Assembly (NCBI RefSeq): GCF_036894955.1
Contig: NZ_CP145905.1
Location: 1,743,501-1,807,500, forward strand
Source of the DNA: Paenibacillus sp. KS-LC4
GTDB lineage: Bacteria > Bacillota > Bacilli > Paenibacillales > Paenibacillaceae
Length of the DNA stretch: 64,000 bases
Reading direction: 5' to 3'
The notes beneath the pieces are model-generated. The model had not been told where the DNA came from and ran no database searches. It worked only from the letters and a program-made list of their open reading frames with translations. Below are positions 38,369 to 47,171 of this stretch, in pieces (position 1 is the first letter of the stretch; the number at the start of each line of letters is the position of its first letter). Position numbers and translations under genes: made by a program.

Positions 38369-39532
38369 ATGAATACATTAAATGCTATAGCAACAAATCC
38401 ACTAGCTATGAATGGCAGCCCAAAGGTTTTGCCGCAGCTAACCCCAGTTAATGACCCATGGGATCCAATTCGTTCAATCCAGAAGTTCGGCAAGCATCAA
38501 TTGACGAGCGTGGAAATGACGATTTCAAACTTATGCAATATGCGTTGCGAGCATTGCGCGGTTGGAGATACGCTAGTTATGTCGGAGCCGGCCAAATTGC
38601 CTCTAAAGGATATGCTTAAACGTTTGGATGAAGTTGAACATCTACAGACGATCAGCATTACTGGCGGAGAGCCCTCCTATTCGGCTAAAACAGTCAAGGA
38701 ATATATGCTGCCGCTGCTCCAATATGCAAGAGATCGCGGTATTCGTTCCCAAATCAACTCCAATGTAACGTTGCCTTTCAGTCGCTACGAGGCGATTATT
38801 CCTTATTTGGATGTCATGCACATTTCCTTTAACTACACGAATGCGGATGATTTTCACCAAGTAGGCTTTGCTAAAGCGGGGCATCAAGTTTCCAGCGAAG
38901 CCTCGGTTAAGCTGTATGAGAGAATGATAGAAAATGCGCGTCTTCTAAGCAAAGCGGGTGTATTAGTATCTGCCGAGTCTATGATTAACTTCCGTACGCA
39001 TGATAAAATTGATGAAATACACCGATTGATTGTAGAAATGGGTTGCGGGCGACATGAAGTGCATCCTATGTATCCAAGTTCATTTGCTAAAGATTTGCCA
39101 GTCATCTCCCCCTTGCAAATGCGTCAAGCTATTGAACGATTATTAGATAACCGGGATCCGTCAGTGTGGATGTTGTTTGGAACTCTGCCTTTTTATCAAT
39201 GCAGTAACCATGCAGAGGAGCGTGCACTGCTCAGCCGTTTGGCTGCAGAGCCAAATGTCACGGTGCGCAATGACCCAGATGGACGCAACCGCCTAAATGT
39301 CAATTTATTTACGGGAGATGTGTTCGTTACCGATTTTTCTGATGTTCCATCATTTGGAAATATAGCAAGCTCTAAGTTGGATGACTTGTTCTCAAAATGG
39401 CTGAATCATCCGCTAGCTCAGGACGTAAACTGCTATTGCCCTGCTGCCTCTTGCTGCGGACCCAACTTACTGGTGAAGGACATGTACTATAAAGATGTAG
39501 ATTTCCACCAACGCACCGCTCGTTTCGACTAA
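38369..39532 (+). CDS. radical SAM protein, YfkAB family
   Basis: A 387-residue radical SAM protein with the CxxxCxxC cluster motif in 'ISNLCNMRCEHC' near residue 50, the SAM-binding 'TISITGGEPSYS' near 98 and a Cys-rich C-terminal end 'CYCPAASCCGPNLL' that could hold an auxiliary cluster. This arrangement fits the YfkAB family of Bacillus ('radical SAM/CxCxxxxC motif'); its reaction is unknown. The ATG at 38369 has AGGTG nine bases upstream; an earlier ATG at 38345 precedes that site. It is monocistronic, with a terminator after it. Confidence 0.88.
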   Translation: MNTLNAIATNPLAMNGSPKVLPQLTPVNDPWDPIRSIQKFGKHQLTSVEMTISNLCNMRCEHCAVGDTLVMSEPAKLPLKDMLKRLDEVEHLQTISITGGEPSYSAKTVKEYMLPLLQYARDRGIRSQINSNVTLPFSRYEAIIPYLDVMHISFNYTNADDFHQVGFAKAGHQVSSEASVKLYERMIENARLLSKAGVLVSAESMINFRTHDKIDEIHRLIVEMGCGRHEVHPMYPSSFAKDLPVISPLQMRQAIERLLDNRDPSVWMLFGTLPFYQCSNHAEERALLSRLAAEPNVTVRNDPDGRNRLNVNLFTGDVFVTDFSDVPSFGNIASSKLDDLFSKWLNHPLAQDVNCYCPAASCCGPNLLVKDMYYKDVDFHQRTARFD

Positions 39533-39557
39533 AGTTGCTATTTATAAAAAAGCTGAC

Positions 39558-39597
39558 AAAATGACTGAAGCCCCTTCGTGCGCGTCAGTCATTTTTA
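39558..39597 (+). terminator. intrinsic terminator
   Basis: AAATGACTGA and TCAGTCATTTTT form the stem around a 16-base loop. It ends the radical SAM gene transcript. Confidence 0.85.
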
Positions 39598-39719
39598 CGT
39601 ATTTGCATGTAAATAAAAGAAAAATAAATCTAAGTGTGTCATTTTCAAAGAAAGTGAATGCACGTTTATTACAGACATGACATTCTGGATGTTGCCTTAC
39701 TGTAAATCTTGCTTTAGCC

Positions 39720-39739
39720 CATTATCCCCTTAGCTCAGA
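39720..39739 (+). repeat. left terminal inverted repeat
   Basis: CATTATCCCCTTAGCTCAGA, identical in reverse complement to the right end. The core is shared with copies at 14959, 15075 and 15707. Confidence 0.85.
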
Positions 39740-39912
39740 AAAACGATCGCAGATGTTGACGGAACGAGCCATAATAAGTGTGTTATTGTTGTTCCATGGA
39801 GTCTAAAACAATAGGAATAGGATCACCCCCGAACACGGATGGATAATAATTTATGTAGGGAAAAATTGTTCTGAGGTATGGTCACAGTATAATAATATAA
39901 AAATTGGAGATA

Positions 39913-40788
39913 TCAAATTGCCAGTGGCAGTAGAGTACTCTTTAATATGGGTCCGTTAAAGCATAAAGATGTAAGTTTGAGTAAGAGGGAATGCTGGCCT
40001 AGGATGGCATTATTCAGAAAAAAGCAAATGTAATCAAGATAAGACTGCAAATGAAGAATGCTAACTCCCTTAAAACAGGCTTTTAATTTAATGATGGAAT
40101 GTTTATATTGCTTTCTAAGAAATCTAGTATCTGCCATGCAGTACAAAGGATGAATGATTATATCATTAGTACATGAATGTGTAACGTAGTTGCGAGTAAA
40201 GTTCATTATACCAGAGCGTAATAAGCGCCTCTCACTTAAATGAGCAGATGGAATAACTTTGAACTTAAAGTGCGATGCGGAGCAAAAGCTGGAAGAGCAG
40301 GCAATAACAATTGAAGACTCTTTAGATGAGTCATAATTAGGTGAATGTTGCTTTTTAGCATACAACTCCACTGCAGCTTTAATAACACCGGATAACTTTT
40401 CATTTTCATCGGCGTGGCTGATCAATTGACGGATTTTATAAAGTATGCTCCAGGCGGTTTTATAAGTTATTTGCAAAGCTAATGCTACTTGGGCCGCGTT
40501 AATCTGAATTTCGTGCAGGGAAATGAGAAACATCACAAGTAACCATTTGCGTATCGGTGTTCGACTCTTGTCCATGAGAGTACCAGCTGTTAAAGTCGTC
40601 TGATGTCGGCAGGAATAGCATTGATATAAAATAGAGCAGCGTGAAGCAATTCTATAGGCTGAGTGGTGATTGCAACGAGGGCAGCGAAAACCTGCTGGCC
40701 ATTTAATTTTATACAAAAAGGAATAGCATGCTTCATCAGTGGAAAAGCAGCTATCAAACTTTGCAATAGAATCAGAAATGGCTTGCAT
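39913..40788 (-). CDS. IS1595-like transposase with divergent catalytic half
   Basis: A 291-residue protein. Residues 1-75 match the IS1595/ISXO2 zinc ribbon and helical region: 'FRCPRCNHHSAYRIASRC', 'QCYSCRHQTTLTAGTLMDKS' (two CxxC pairs) and 'TYKTAWSILYKIRQLI'. Where active members have a D-E-T type catalytic start ('VEVDE'), this one reads 'LSGVIKAAVELYAKK', and I see no convincing DDE triad further on. The frame is nevertheless uninterrupted. The ATG at 40788 has AGAGGTGA upstream. It may be a subfamily with altered catalysis or a copy that depends on another transposase. Confidence 0.8.
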   Translation of the reverse strand: MQAISDSIAKFDSCFSTDEACYSFLYKIKWPAGFRCPRCNHHSAYRIASRCSILYQCYSCRHQTTLTAGTLMDKSRTPIRKWLLVMFLISLHEIQINAAQVALALQITYKTAWSILYKIRQLISHADENEKLSGVIKAAVELYAKKQHSPNYDSSKESSIVIACSSSFCSASHFKFKVIPSAHLSERRLLRSGIMNFTRNYVTHSCTNDIIIHPLYCMADTRFLRKQYKHSIIKLKACFKGVSILHLQSYLDYICFFLNNAILGQHSLLLKLTSLCFNGPILKSTLLPLAI

Positions 40789-40881
40789 CGTGATCACCTC
40801 TTATTTTTAGGAACGTATGTTCTTATTTTAATGGGATTATGATGTGAAGTCAATGAGTTAGATCGGTTGATAAAAAAGTTA

Positions 40882-40901
40882 TCTGAGCTAAGGGGATAAT
40901 G
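40882..40901 (-). repeat. right terminal inverted repeat
   Basis: Exact reverse complement of the left end over 20 bases; defines the right boundary of the element. Confidence 0.85.
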
Positions 40902-41043
40902 TCTGTAAGCAACAAAAACAGCAAAGCTATTTTAGGATAGAGTTCATCTTCGATAGAGCGCCAATGATAGATTGAGCGGGGAGTTGCGGGGGCTTTGCAT
41001 AATTAGTATGATAAGGGCACACAATTCGAGGAGGCATTTACAT

Positions 41044-41724
41044 ATGGCTGGAGCGAAATGGACGAAGCCGGAAGCGGTTATTTTTGATATGGATGGCACG
41101 TTGTTTGAGACGGATACGCTGCTAGTATCTGTTCATGAGCGCTTGTTTCAAACTCTGCGTGCAGAAGGACTTTATAATCATCCAACACCGCCAATTGAGC
41201 GATTGCTCAGTTGTCTTGGCATGTTGCTGGAAGATATATGGCGAAAAGTAATGCCTGATGGCTCAGAAGAGGCACATAGGCGTGCTGACGAGCTTATGCT
41301 GCGCTATGAGCTGGAGCAATTGGAAGCAGGAGAAGGAAGGTTGTATCCTCAAGCGGAGGAAATGCTGAAAAGGCTTAAGGGTCATGGTATCAAATTGTTC
41401 GTAGCCAGTAACGGACTGGAAGAATATGTGCGCGGGGTAGCACGGTACAAGGGCATATACGATTTGTTTGACGGGTTGTATAGTGCAGGGGAATACCAAA
41501 CGGCGACCAAAGTAGATTTGGTTGCTCAACTGCTAAATGACCATCAAATTGCAACGGCATGGATGGTCGGGGATCGTTCTTCTGACGTGGAAGCGGGAAA
41601 AGCAAATGGACTTAAAGTAATTGGCTGTGCTTATGCAAGCTATGGTCGGGATAGCGAGCTGGTGGGAGCAGATTTGCTGATCGCCAAGCTGTCGGACATC
41701 GTTGAACTGTTGGATGAGGGGTAA
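41044..41724 (+). CDS. HAD-family phosphatase
   Basis: A 226-residue HAD hydrolase of the phosphoglycolate-phosphatase type. Motif I 'AVIFDMDGTLFETD' gives the nucleophile Asp and acid Asp, motif II is 'LFVASNGLEEYV', motif III Lys is in 'YQTATKVDLVAQ', and motif IV is 'WMVGDRSSDVEAGKANGL'. The helical cap lies at about residues 30-90. The substrate is unknown. The ATG at 41044 has GAGGAGG at good distance; an upstream frame to 40972 is unsupported. A terminator follows. Confidence 0.92.
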   Translation: MAGAKWTKPEAVIFDMDGTLFETDTLLVSVHERLFQTLRAEGLYNHPTPPIERLLSCLGMLLEDIWRKVMPDGSEEAHRRADELMLRYELEQLEAGEGRLYPQAEEMLKRLKGHGIKLFVASNGLEEYVRGVARYKGIYDLFDGLYSAGEYQTATKVDLVAQLLNDHQIATAWMVGDRSSDVEAGKANGLKVIGCAYASYGRDSELVGADLLIAKLSDIVELLDEG

Positions 41725-41737
41725 ATGAAATAATAAG

Positions 41738-41782
41738 AACCTGGAAATGGCGTCTATATGGACGTCAAAGCCAGGTTTTTTT
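41738..41782. terminator. intrinsic terminator between convergent genes
   Basis: AACCTGG/CCAGGTT with inner CGTC/GACG pairing, followed by seven T's. It separates the HAD gene from the last gene of the ATP-grasp operon. Confidence 0.9.
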
Positions 41783-41792
41783 AGATGAATCA

Positions 41793-42980
41793 TTAGGCGG
41801 AATCGGTCGTGGATTTGCTTAAGCCGTCCATATGGGTCAAATTACTGTTGTTGGTATTCGTAATAGTATTTTTGGCTTTTCCAGATTTATTCTGCCTATA
41901 AAGCCATAGGGCATATTCTAGAGGTTTAACAATCGCTTGGTTATAAGCTTCCTTCTCGCCCGCTTGGGCGAAAACCTCCCTTGCAGGTTTCGGGTTGACC
42001 TCAAGCAGCCAGATTTGGCCCTTGCGGTCAATAGCCAGATCGAGAGCAAGCTCACAAAGCTGTCCATAAACCTGCTCAAGATGTTTGGCGACGCTAATGC
42101 TGAATTGTTCGGCGTCAGCCTCAATATCTTTAACGAGCGAGGCATCGCTTACCCACTGCTGTAACAGTTCAGTCATGGGAACGGCATGGCCACCTCCGTG
42201 CAGATTGGAAGTTACACTGCCAGAAGGTCCTACTCTGCCTGCGCAGCCTGTTACACTCCAATTGCCTTCTCCATTTTTTTGGACGAGCATCCGGTAGTCA
42301 TGCACGCGTCCGTTTGGCAGCTTGAGGTGGATGCCCTGCTGGGCAATGTAACGTGTCCCTTTTAAATCCCATGCGGATAAATAACCGTTCAAGGAGGCAG
42401 CGCTTATTTTTTGCGGACTAATAATTCGTCTTGCTTGGTCGCGGCCTTGAATCAGAAGGTTTCCGCTTTTTTTGCGTTCAATACGCAAAATGCCTCTTCC
42501 GCCTGTGCCGTTTATGGGTTTAAGGTAAATAAGCGGATATTTGCGCAGCATCTCGGATACGACCTGGGCACTTTCTGCAATGCGTGCTGCCGGAAGATAG
42601 CTTTTAAATCGGGAGTCCTTTATTAACGTTCGGTGTATCGTCCACTTGTTGCGAAGCGGACGGTTGAGGAAGTTCAGGTGACTATAACGGGAACGAAAAT
42701 GCAGCAGTTGATCAAACCGATAAGTACGTTGAATGCGACAGCGGTCAAAAATCATGTGTGGAAAAGAAGTCCATTTTCGCGACCATTTTTTGGACGCCTC
42801 ATTATAAATTAAAGCATGAATGCGATTTTGTTTGTAGTTGACGTCTTGAGGAGTGAAAATAATAATGTCGAGACCTAGCTTTCGGCCAGCAGTCGTCATT
42901 TTACGGTAAATATCTCGTTCTTCAAGCAATCCATTCTCATTGAGATATAACGTCAATATTCCGAGTACAGGCTGCTTCAT
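41793..42980 (-). CDS. YheC/YheD-family ATP-grasp protein (short type), operon gene 6
   Basis: A 395-residue protein of the spore-coat-associated YheC/YheD family. It lacks the N-terminal barrel of the long paralogues and begins directly with 'VLGILTLYLNENGLLEE'. ATP-grasp features are 'LIYLKPINGTGGRGILRI' (nucleotide Lys and Gly loop), 'YIAQQGIHLKLPNGRVHDYR', 'GRVGPSGSVTSNLHGGG' and the metal site 'DLAIDRKGQIWLLEVNPKP'. The ATG at 42980 has AAAGGAGAG upstream and overlaps the end of the GNAT gene by 44 bases. The C-terminus carries an Asn/Thr-rich tail. It probably catalyses an ATP-dependent amide or similar ligation; substrate unknown. Confidence 0.88.
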   Translation of the reverse strand: MKQPVLGILTLYLNENGLLEERDIYRKMTTAGRKLGLDIIIFTPQDVNYKQNRIHALIYNEASKKWSRKWTSFPHMIFDRCRIQRTYRFDQLLHFRSRYSHLNFLNRPLRNKWTIHRTLIKDSRFKSYLPAARIAESAQVVSEMLRKYPLIYLKPINGTGGRGILRIERKKSGNLLIQGRDQARRIISPQKISAASLNGYLSAWDLKGTRYIAQQGIHLKLPNGRVHDYRMLVQKNGEGNWSVTGCAGRVGPSGSVTSNLHGGGHAVPMTELLQQWVSDASLVKDIEADAEQFSISVAKHLEQVYGQLCELALDLAIDRKGQIWLLEVNPKPAREVFAQAGEKEAYNQAIVKPLEYALWLYRQNKSGKAKNTITNTNNSNLTHMDGLSKSTTDSA

Positions 42981-43446
42981 TAGGAGCTCTCCTTTCAAAA
43001 CGGAGCGTCGGCTTGCCGGTCGGTCCGGTGAACATAGATACTGCTTCCATTCCAAGGCGGAAGCAGAGTGCCATGCTTGGGATATTGTCGACCGCAACAT
43101 GACAAGTTAATTGGCCCAATCTGCTAATCAGACTCCGAGCGACAGCCGTTCCGACCCCAAGTTTGCGGGCTTGTGGTTGGACGACGAAAAAGCATTCCTT
43201 ATTTTGCTTATCGCCTTTTACTGCGAAGCCCACGCCAAGTAACCGCGAGCCTTGCCTGGCGATTGAAACGGCTGCCTCGGAATAGCCGGTTTCATGCGAT
43301 TGGATGAGCTGGGCAGCATCTAGGGCGCGAAAGGCCTGAATGGAGGCAGCTGTCAGCCTTTTATCGCTATATTGAACAGCAAAGTCAGCCAGTCGCCTGC
43401 GATAGCTGTTCCATTGTTGTGGAGTGAGCAGCTGCACTTCCATCAT
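42937..43446 (-). CDS. GNAT acetyltransferase within ATP-grasp operon, gene 5
   Basis: A 169-residue GNAT-type protein. The acetyl-CoA binding region is 'FFVVQPQARKLGVGTAVARSLI' (Q/R-x-x-G-x-G/A type loop), followed by 'HVAVDNIPSMALCFRLGMEAV', the usual end of the fold. Its ATG overlaps the TAA of the preceding ATP-grasp gene by one base behind AGGAGG, and its 3' end overlaps the next ATP-grasp gene, so it is firmly part of the operon. It could acylate the product of the ligases, or a coat protein; the substrate is unknown. Confidence 0.82.
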   Translation of the reverse strand: MMEVQLLTPQQWNSYRRRLADFAVQYSDKRLTAASIQAFRALDAAQLIQSHETGYSEAAVSIARQGSRLLGVGFAVKGDKQNKECFFVVQPQARKLGVGTAVARSLISRLGQLTCHVAVDNIPSMALCFRLGMEAVSMFTGPTGKPTLRFERRAPNEAACTRNIDVISQ

Positions 43447-44600
43447 TAGGGGCCTCCTACCTTGCTTGCTTTTTTATTGGTTAAATATAATCCGTATTGA
43501 AAAATACGCTCCAGCGATTTTTGGCGAATGTGAGGTTCGTCGAACTTCATTGGTTTGGAATTGGCTTCGAAAAACCAAACGCTGCCCGAGCTGTCTATTC
43601 CAAGATCCATTGACATTTCGCCAAGCGTTTGCCCTGAGGCACGTTCGATTTGCCTCGCAATTAGCAAGGCGGTGCGTTTAGCTTTCAAAAGTATTCTACG
43701 CGCCTGTTCTACATTAAAAGAACTAATGAGCAGCTTCTCCGGATCTTCAATCATTCCGCCGCGAGGCACATGAGTTGTAATGCTTGAGGAGCCGGCGACC
43801 CTCGCGCCGATTCCCGTCATTTCCCATCTGCCATTACTGTTCTTCTGTACAAGCGCACGGAGGTCGAAGCGGCGGTCATTAAAGGAAGCGAGCTGGATAC
43901 CCTGCTGGGCGATGTAGGCCTCGCCTGCGCTTTGCTTCTGAATGCGGCTCCAAAGCTTCGTTATCGTGGCGCAATTATAAGTAGCGCTTTTGCGTTCCTC
44001 CTGGATCTTCAAACGAAAGGGCAACTGCTTCTCTGCTTTTACGGTAATGGTCATGATGCCTTTTCCTGCTTTGCCGCTTTCTGGCTTCAAATATAGAAAG
44101 GGATGTTTTTGCATCATTTTGCCGAGTCCAGTGAGGGACATTAACTTGCGGGTTAAAGGGATGTAGGGCTTAGTTGTTTTGGACTGGCGAAGCCACTCGA
44201 ATAAATGCCACTTGTTGAAAAAAAAGGGGTTGAATAAGGTAACCCTTGGATCCTTAATACAAGCATTGATTTTATTTTTGACGGCTGGCAGCAGCTCATC
44301 CTCCCGTTGAGGGATGCGATTGTAAATGATGTCTGGAAAGGGGAGCAGACGCTGCTGCCATATTTCCTGCTGCTCGTTAAAAATAAAGCCCTTTAGACTA
44401 GTACGGCTTAAATATAAGTTTTTTGCAGTAAGCACATAAACGATGAAGCCCTGCTCTCGGCCTACACGAATTAAATCGGCAAAATTACTGCGGTTGCCAC
44501 GAAATAGCTGGATATCATCCTCTATGGTCAAAATAGCGAGTACGGGCCTTCCGGCCCGGATCTCTGCTGTTGTTTCCTGTTCCTTAAACAGCTGTTCCAT
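43446..44600 (-). CDS. YheC/YheD-family ATP-grasp protein (short type), operon gene 4
   Basis: A 384-residue short-type member. It opens with 'RPVLAILTIEDDIQLFRGN' and has the paralogue pattern 'GFIFNEQQEIWQQRLLPFPD', nucleotide-binding 'FLYLKPESGKAGKGIMTI', 'YIAQQGIQLASFNDRRFDLR', 'SITTHVPRGG' and metal site 'SMDLGIDSSGSVWFFEANSKP'. All expected ATP-grasp residues are present. Its ATG overlaps the TAA of gene 3 and its stop overlaps the GNAT start, so the run is translationally coupled. Confidence 0.88.
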   Translation of the reverse strand: MEQLFKEQETTAEIRAGRPVLAILTIEDDIQLFRGNRSNFADLIRVGREQGFIVYVLTAKNLYLSRTSLKGFIFNEQQEIWQQRLLPFPDIIYNRIPQREDELLPAVKNKINACIKDPRVTLFNPFFFNKWHLFEWLRQSKTTKPYIPLTRKLMSLTGLGKMMQKHPFLYLKPESGKAGKGIMTITVKAEKQLPFRLKIQEERKSATYNCATITKLWSRIQKQSAGEAYIAQQGIQLASFNDRRFDLRALVQKNSNGRWEMTGIGARVAGSSSITTHVPRGGMIEDPEKLLISSFNVEQARRILLKAKRTALLIARQIERASGQTLGEMSMDLGIDSSGSVWFFEANSKPMKFDEPHIRQKSLERIFQYGLYLTNKKASKVGGP

Positions 44601-45976
44601 TAGCTGTCACCCCCTTGGAACTTGCTGAGGTACAGGCAATGTTCAATAATATAATCCAGTGAGGCGCGACCTTCCGATTTTAAGGAAGGATGCTTGAAAA
44701 TAGAACGTCCAGGCTTAGCATTGGCCTCAAACATCCATATCTCGCTATTTTTATCAATGCCGATATCAAGCCCCAGTTCGCCAAGACGGTGAGGATAGTT
44801 GCGTTCAATGGCTTCCGAAAGGTTGATGGCTACTTGTTTCGCTTTGTCCAGCACATCGGCGGCTTCACTGCCGAAGGTCCGGCTTAGCGCCTGCTGCGGT
44901 GTCATAAGGGAGCCGCCGTTTTTGACGTGGGTAGTGACGCTGCCACGTCCGGCTTTTTTTGCGCCAATTCCTGCGGGCACCCATTCGTTCTGGCCATTTT
45001 TATGCATATGAAAACGGAAATCAAGCGGACAGCCGTCAATTTCGGCGAGCCGTATTCCCTGTTGGACGACATAGTTATTGAGTGAGCTGCCATGGCGGGC
45101 ATGCAGCATGCGGATCATGCTTTGGAAGTTCGTAAAGCGCAGCAGCACATTTTGATTTCCTTTGCGGTACCTTGCGAAATAGCCCCGCTTAGGATGATAG
45201 GTCAAGCGATAGATGCCGATGCCAAGGCTGCCGGCTGTAGGCTTGAAATATAAGAATTGATGCTCTTCAAGCATCTCCTTAATTTTTTCTGGTGTAGGAC
45301 CCGACACGGATTCAGGCAAATGCTGTAGAGCTTCAGGGTCTTTATCGAGTAATTTATAAACATCCGATTTATTGAAAAAGCTCCAGTTAAAGAACGGGAT
45401 TTTCTTCCTTACAAACCGCTCGCGCAGCGAGTTGATTGTGGTCGAGGTTTCCGCTTTTCGGCTGGGAAGCCGGTTGTAAACCACGTCAGGGAGCGGCACC
45501 GTTTTGCGATACCAGCTGCCTTGGGCGTTCAAAAAGTAGCCATTGACGGTTTCCTGCTGCCAGTTGATGTCGTTTGGAGTAAAGCCGAATAGATACGCCT
45601 TGCGTTCTCCTGACCGGATGACTTGCTTAATGAAGCCGGTTCTTGCTCCAAATGGCGCACTATCGGAGGAGGGGGAGCCAGTATCGCTTAAGATGCCGAC
45701 CAAGGGTCCAAGCTGAATTTCGTTGTTTCCAGATTGAAGCAAAGAAATATTGCCAGTCTTCGGTACTTTGATAGACTGGCGGACGCCCGCCGATAAATAC
45801 AGATGGTTGCCTTGGCGCTTGACTGGGCGGATGGCAGCGGTAATGACTTCTCTGCCTAGCTTGAGGTGCATCGTTTTTTTGCCAGACAGCTTTAGTTCTT
45901 TAAGAAGCGGACTGGACAGATAGACGACTCGATCAGTTTGTTGGGAAAAGTGTACGTTGCAAGTTGTCAAACTCAT
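44600..45976 (-). CDS. YheC/YheD-family ATP-grasp protein (long type), operon gene 3
   Basis: A 458-residue long-type member, close in length to B. subtilis YheD. Residues 1-100 form an extra beta-rich domain ('VVYLSSPLLKELKLSGKKTM', 'QSIKVPKTGNISLLQSG') that looks like a swapped-hairpin or double-psi barrel; then 'QLGPLVGILSDTG' starts the shared part. ATP-grasp features are 'FLYFKPTAGSLGIGIYRL', 'YVVQQGIRLAEIDGCPLDFR', 'SVTTHVKNGGS' and 'ELGLDIGIDKNSEIWMFEAN'. The start overlaps the end of gene 2 (ATGA). Confidence 0.9.
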   Translation of the reverse strand: MSLTTCNVHFSQQTDRVVYLSSPLLKELKLSGKKTMHLKLGREVITAAIRPVKRQGNHLYLSAGVRQSIKVPKTGNISLLQSGNNEIQLGPLVGILSDTGSPSSDSAPFGARTGFIKQVIRSGERKAYLFGFTPNDINWQQETVNGYFLNAQGSWYRKTVPLPDVVYNRLPSRKAETSTTINSLRERFVRKKIPFFNWSFFNKSDVYKLLDKDPEALQHLPESVSGPTPEKIKEMLEEHQFLYFKPTAGSLGIGIYRLTYHPKRGYFARYRKGNQNVLLRFTNFQSMIRMLHARHGSSLNNYVVQQGIRLAEIDGCPLDFRFHMHKNGQNEWVPAGIGAKKAGRGSVTTHVKNGGSLMTPQQALSRTFGSEAADVLDKAKQVAINLSEAIERNYPHRLGELGLDIGIDKNSEIWMFEANAKPGRSIFKHPSLKSEGRASLDYIIEHCLYLSKFQGGDS

Positions 45977-47160
45977 GGAAGAACCTCCTGAACGTTGTCA
46001 TACCGAGAACGGTCTAATACGGGTGATGGAGTAATTAACGGCGTATGGAGACGGCGGGCCAGCATTTGGGCATAGCCTAGTGGCCGCTCAAGAGATTGTG
46101 CAGCACATCCCTCAAGGCCAAGTCGCCTAAACGCCGATCTTCCTGGTCTGGAGTTCGCTTCCAGAAGCCATAATCGTCTGCCCTGCTCAATGCCAAAATC
46201 AAGCCCAAGCTCAGCAAGTCTGCCGAATCTTTGTTCAAGCTGTATTGCTGCATAGAGGCTTATATCGTGTATTTGCTTCAATAGCTGATCTTTTACCGCT
46301 TCGCTGTATTCAGCTATAAGCAGTTCCTTCGCAGATCTGACTCCGCCTCCTCCGTGCAGGTTGGAGGTGATTGAGCCGGTCTGTCCGCAGCGGGCTGCAA
46401 GGCCGGTTACTTGCCAGAGGCCTAATGCATCTTTTTGTACCAAAGCCCTTATATCGAAAGGTTCGCCCGTTTTTAGCTGGAGCTGCAAATACGGTTGAAT
46501 AATATAGCTGGCTGACCCGATAAACTTGGCTAGCCAATGCTCCAGTGCGTCCTGACTGCCTAGCCGCTTCTGGAAAGAGAGATTGTTTTTGCTGCGCCCT
46601 GAGACAGACCAATAGCCGGAGGTATGACGCTGGAGCAGCAATGCGCCTTTGCCCTGCATGCCTGAGGCGGGCTTGAGAAACAGCCCGGAGCCTGGAGCGG
46701 ATAGTCGGCTGCGCAACATAGCGCCATGGCTATAACGTTGGGTAACCGGCAGCAACGGCTGTATACGCTCATCATTCGCGAGTGCTTCGTAGACGTCCAA
46801 CTTGGAAGGGAGGCTGCCGTTCAAAATGATGTGCGGCTTGCGGGCCGCAATAGCTTGCAGGGTGCTGCGACAGGCAAGCTGCTCTTCTGTGCTTTTGCAG
46901 AAGCGCCGATCGTAAATAATATCGGGAAGCTTGCAGTTGCCCTTCTCCCAGCGCTCATTCAGAAAGCGATAGCCCTGAAGCTGGCCGTCATCTCCGTTAA
47001 ATTCGCTGGGGGAAAAGATGTACAGATCCATCTTTTTCCTTCTAGCGGTTTCCGCAAGCTGCTTGTAAAAAGCAGGCTCGGGAAGCTTAGGCTCTTCCTT
47101 ATGGGCATGCATCTCAATGGAAGCAACATATAATCCAATCGTCATGCCTTCTGCTGTCAT
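45973..47160 (-). CDS. YheC/YheD-family ATP-grasp protein (short type), operon gene 2
   Basis: A 395-residue short-type member beginning 'MTIGLYVASIEMHAHKEEP'. It has 'LFLKPASGMQGKGALLLQ', 'YIIQPYLQLQLKTGEPFDIR', 'GQTGSITSNLHGGGG' and the metal site 'ELGLDFGIEQGRRLWLLEAN'. The DNA has several alternative starts; the ATG at 47160 lies 11 bases after the stop of gene 1. It overlaps gene 3 by four bases. Like its paralogues it is probably a cytoplasmic mother-cell enzyme or coat-associated ligase. Confidence 0.88.
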   Translation of the reverse strand: MTAEGMTIGLYVASIEMHAHKEEPKLPEPAFYKQLAETARRKKMDLYIFSPSEFNGDDGQLQGYRFLNERWEKGNCKLPDIIYDRRFCKSTEEQLACRSTLQAIAARKPHIILNGSLPSKLDVYEALANDERIQPLLPVTQRYSHGAMLRSRLSAPGSGLFLKPASGMQGKGALLLQRHTSGYWSVSGRSKNNLSFQKRLGSQDALEHWLAKFIGSASYIIQPYLQLQLKTGEPFDIRALVQKDALGLWQVTGLAARCGQTGSITSNLHGGGGVRSAKELLIAEYSEAVKDQLLKQIHDISLYAAIQLEQRFGRLAELGLDFGIEQGRRLWLLEANSRPGRSAFRRLGLEGCAAQSLERPLGYAQMLARRLHTPLITPSPVLDRSRYDNVQEVLP

Positions 47161-47171
47161 AGGCGCCTCCG

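Larger units (their letters stand above)
39720..40901. mobile_element. IS1595-like insertion element
   Basis: A 1182-bp element defined by perfect 20-bp terminal inverted repeats, CATTATCCCCTTAGCTCAGA at 39720-39739 and its reverse complement at 40882-40901, around a single transposase-like gene. Weaker inverted similarity (TTGCTT five bases outside each end) hints that the ends reach a little further. No clear 8-bp target duplication was found. It sits between the radical SAM and HAD genes without breaking a gene. Confidence 0.8.

Noticed and set aside
39720..40901. 8-bp target-site duplication of the insertion element
   Set aside because: The flanks TTTAGCC and TCTGTAAG do not repeat; the true ends may lie slightly outside the 20-bp inverted repeat.
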